From assembly GCA_017391435.1 (NCBI GenBank), contig JAFOYS010000249.1, forward strand, positions 1-5,082: a DNA stretch of 5,082 nt. The letters run 5' to 3'. Position 1 is the first letter of the stretch; each line of letters begins with the position of its first letter. The stretch comes from Alistipes sp. GTDB taxonomy: Bacteria > Bacteroidota > Bacteroidia > Bacteroidales > Rikenellaceae. Below, in pieces: positions 4,959 to 5,082 of this stretch. The position numbers and the translations under genes are program-made. Below the pieces are notes generated by a model, which worked only from the letters and a program-made list of their open reading frames with translations, searched no databases and was not told where the DNA came from.

Positions 4959-5082
4959 ATGAAACAATACCACGACCTACTAAACCGAATTTTGACACAA
5001 GGTGTTGTCAAGAGTGACCGCACAGGCACAGGCACAAAGAGCGTCTTTGGCCACCAGATGCGCTTTGATCTAAGCGAGGGAT
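4959..5082 (+). CDS. thyA: Thymidylate synthase, 5' end only
   Basis: The first 41 codons run off the right edge. The N-terminus [12 protein letters not shown] is followed by a Gly-Val-Val-Lys turn and [19 protein letters not shown], the strongly conserved start of ThyA. Arg21 of this DRTGTGT motif is the family's dUMP-phosphate-binding arginine. The enzyme methylates dUMP to dTMP using 5,10-methylenetetrahydrofolate in the cytoplasm. Catalytic Cys and C-terminal residues lie outside the window. The start is only two bases after the lpxH stop, implying translational coupling. No separate promoter is visible. Confidence 0.95.
   Translation, partial: MKQYHDLLNRILTQGVVKSDRTGTGTKSVFGHQMRFDLSEG

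Noticed and set aside
4620..4973. 117-codon open frame on the - strand across lpxH and the start of thyA
   Set aside because: It is fully antisense to lpxH, whose metal motifs are intact. The product has no recognisable domain or upstream signal.

Overview
The window reads as chromosomal DNA from a Bacteroidota bacterium, most likely order Bacteroidales. Three things point there. Promoter-like TAnnTTTG boxes, two of them with an upstream TTTG or TTG, precede several genes, and classical Shine-Dalgarno sequences are absent. The protein set is typical of the group: a DUF4290 protein, a DUF4369/thioredoxin-like lipoprotein, a Bacteroidota-style SPOR protein and lipoboxes of the form xxSC. Base composition is intermediate. 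A genus cannot be named from the sequence alone. Nothing seen proves horizontal transfer, and there are no RNA genes, CRISPR arrays or intact mobile elements.

Layout, left to right. The 3' part of an exported SPOR-domain protein (+, to 430) is followed by a small, separately promoted, cysteine-rich lipoprotein (+, 537-779). A strong hairpin at about 797-833 is shared with the convergent gene on the other strand, a sigma-54 activator-type response regulator (-, 1974 to 832). That regulator has a degenerate receiver domain, a GAFTSA loop and no C-terminal DNA-binding domain. A 158-bp divergent intergenic region carries overlapping back-to-back promoters and a long potentially structured leader for a DUF4290 gene with a very basic tail (+, 2133-2825). 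Six bases later comes a 55-codon remnant of an S1/P1-type secreted nuclease (+, 2832-2999). A new promoter then starts a run of closely spaced genes: a lipoprotein with a DUF4369-like domain and a thioredoxin-like domain that lacks both active-site cysteines (+, 3101-4228), an LpxH-type UDP-2,3-diacylglucosamine diphosphatase (+, 4243-4956), and the start of thymidylate synthase (+, 4959 to the window end).

How the genes relate. Most are housekeeping or cell-envelope genes: SPOR/peptidoglycan, two lipoproteins, lipid A synthesis and dTMP synthesis. The last three probably form one transcription unit, with gaps of 14 and 2 bases. The regulator's targets cannot be read from the window: no convincing -24/-12 promoter was seen.

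No clearly new multi-gene system is visible. The observations most worth a second look are the sigma-54 regulator with altered sensing and missing DNA binding, the cysteine-less thioredoxin-like lipoprotein, the overlapping divergent promoters with a hairpin-rich leader, the truncated nuclease behind DUF4290, and the CxxC-rich mini-lipoprotein.
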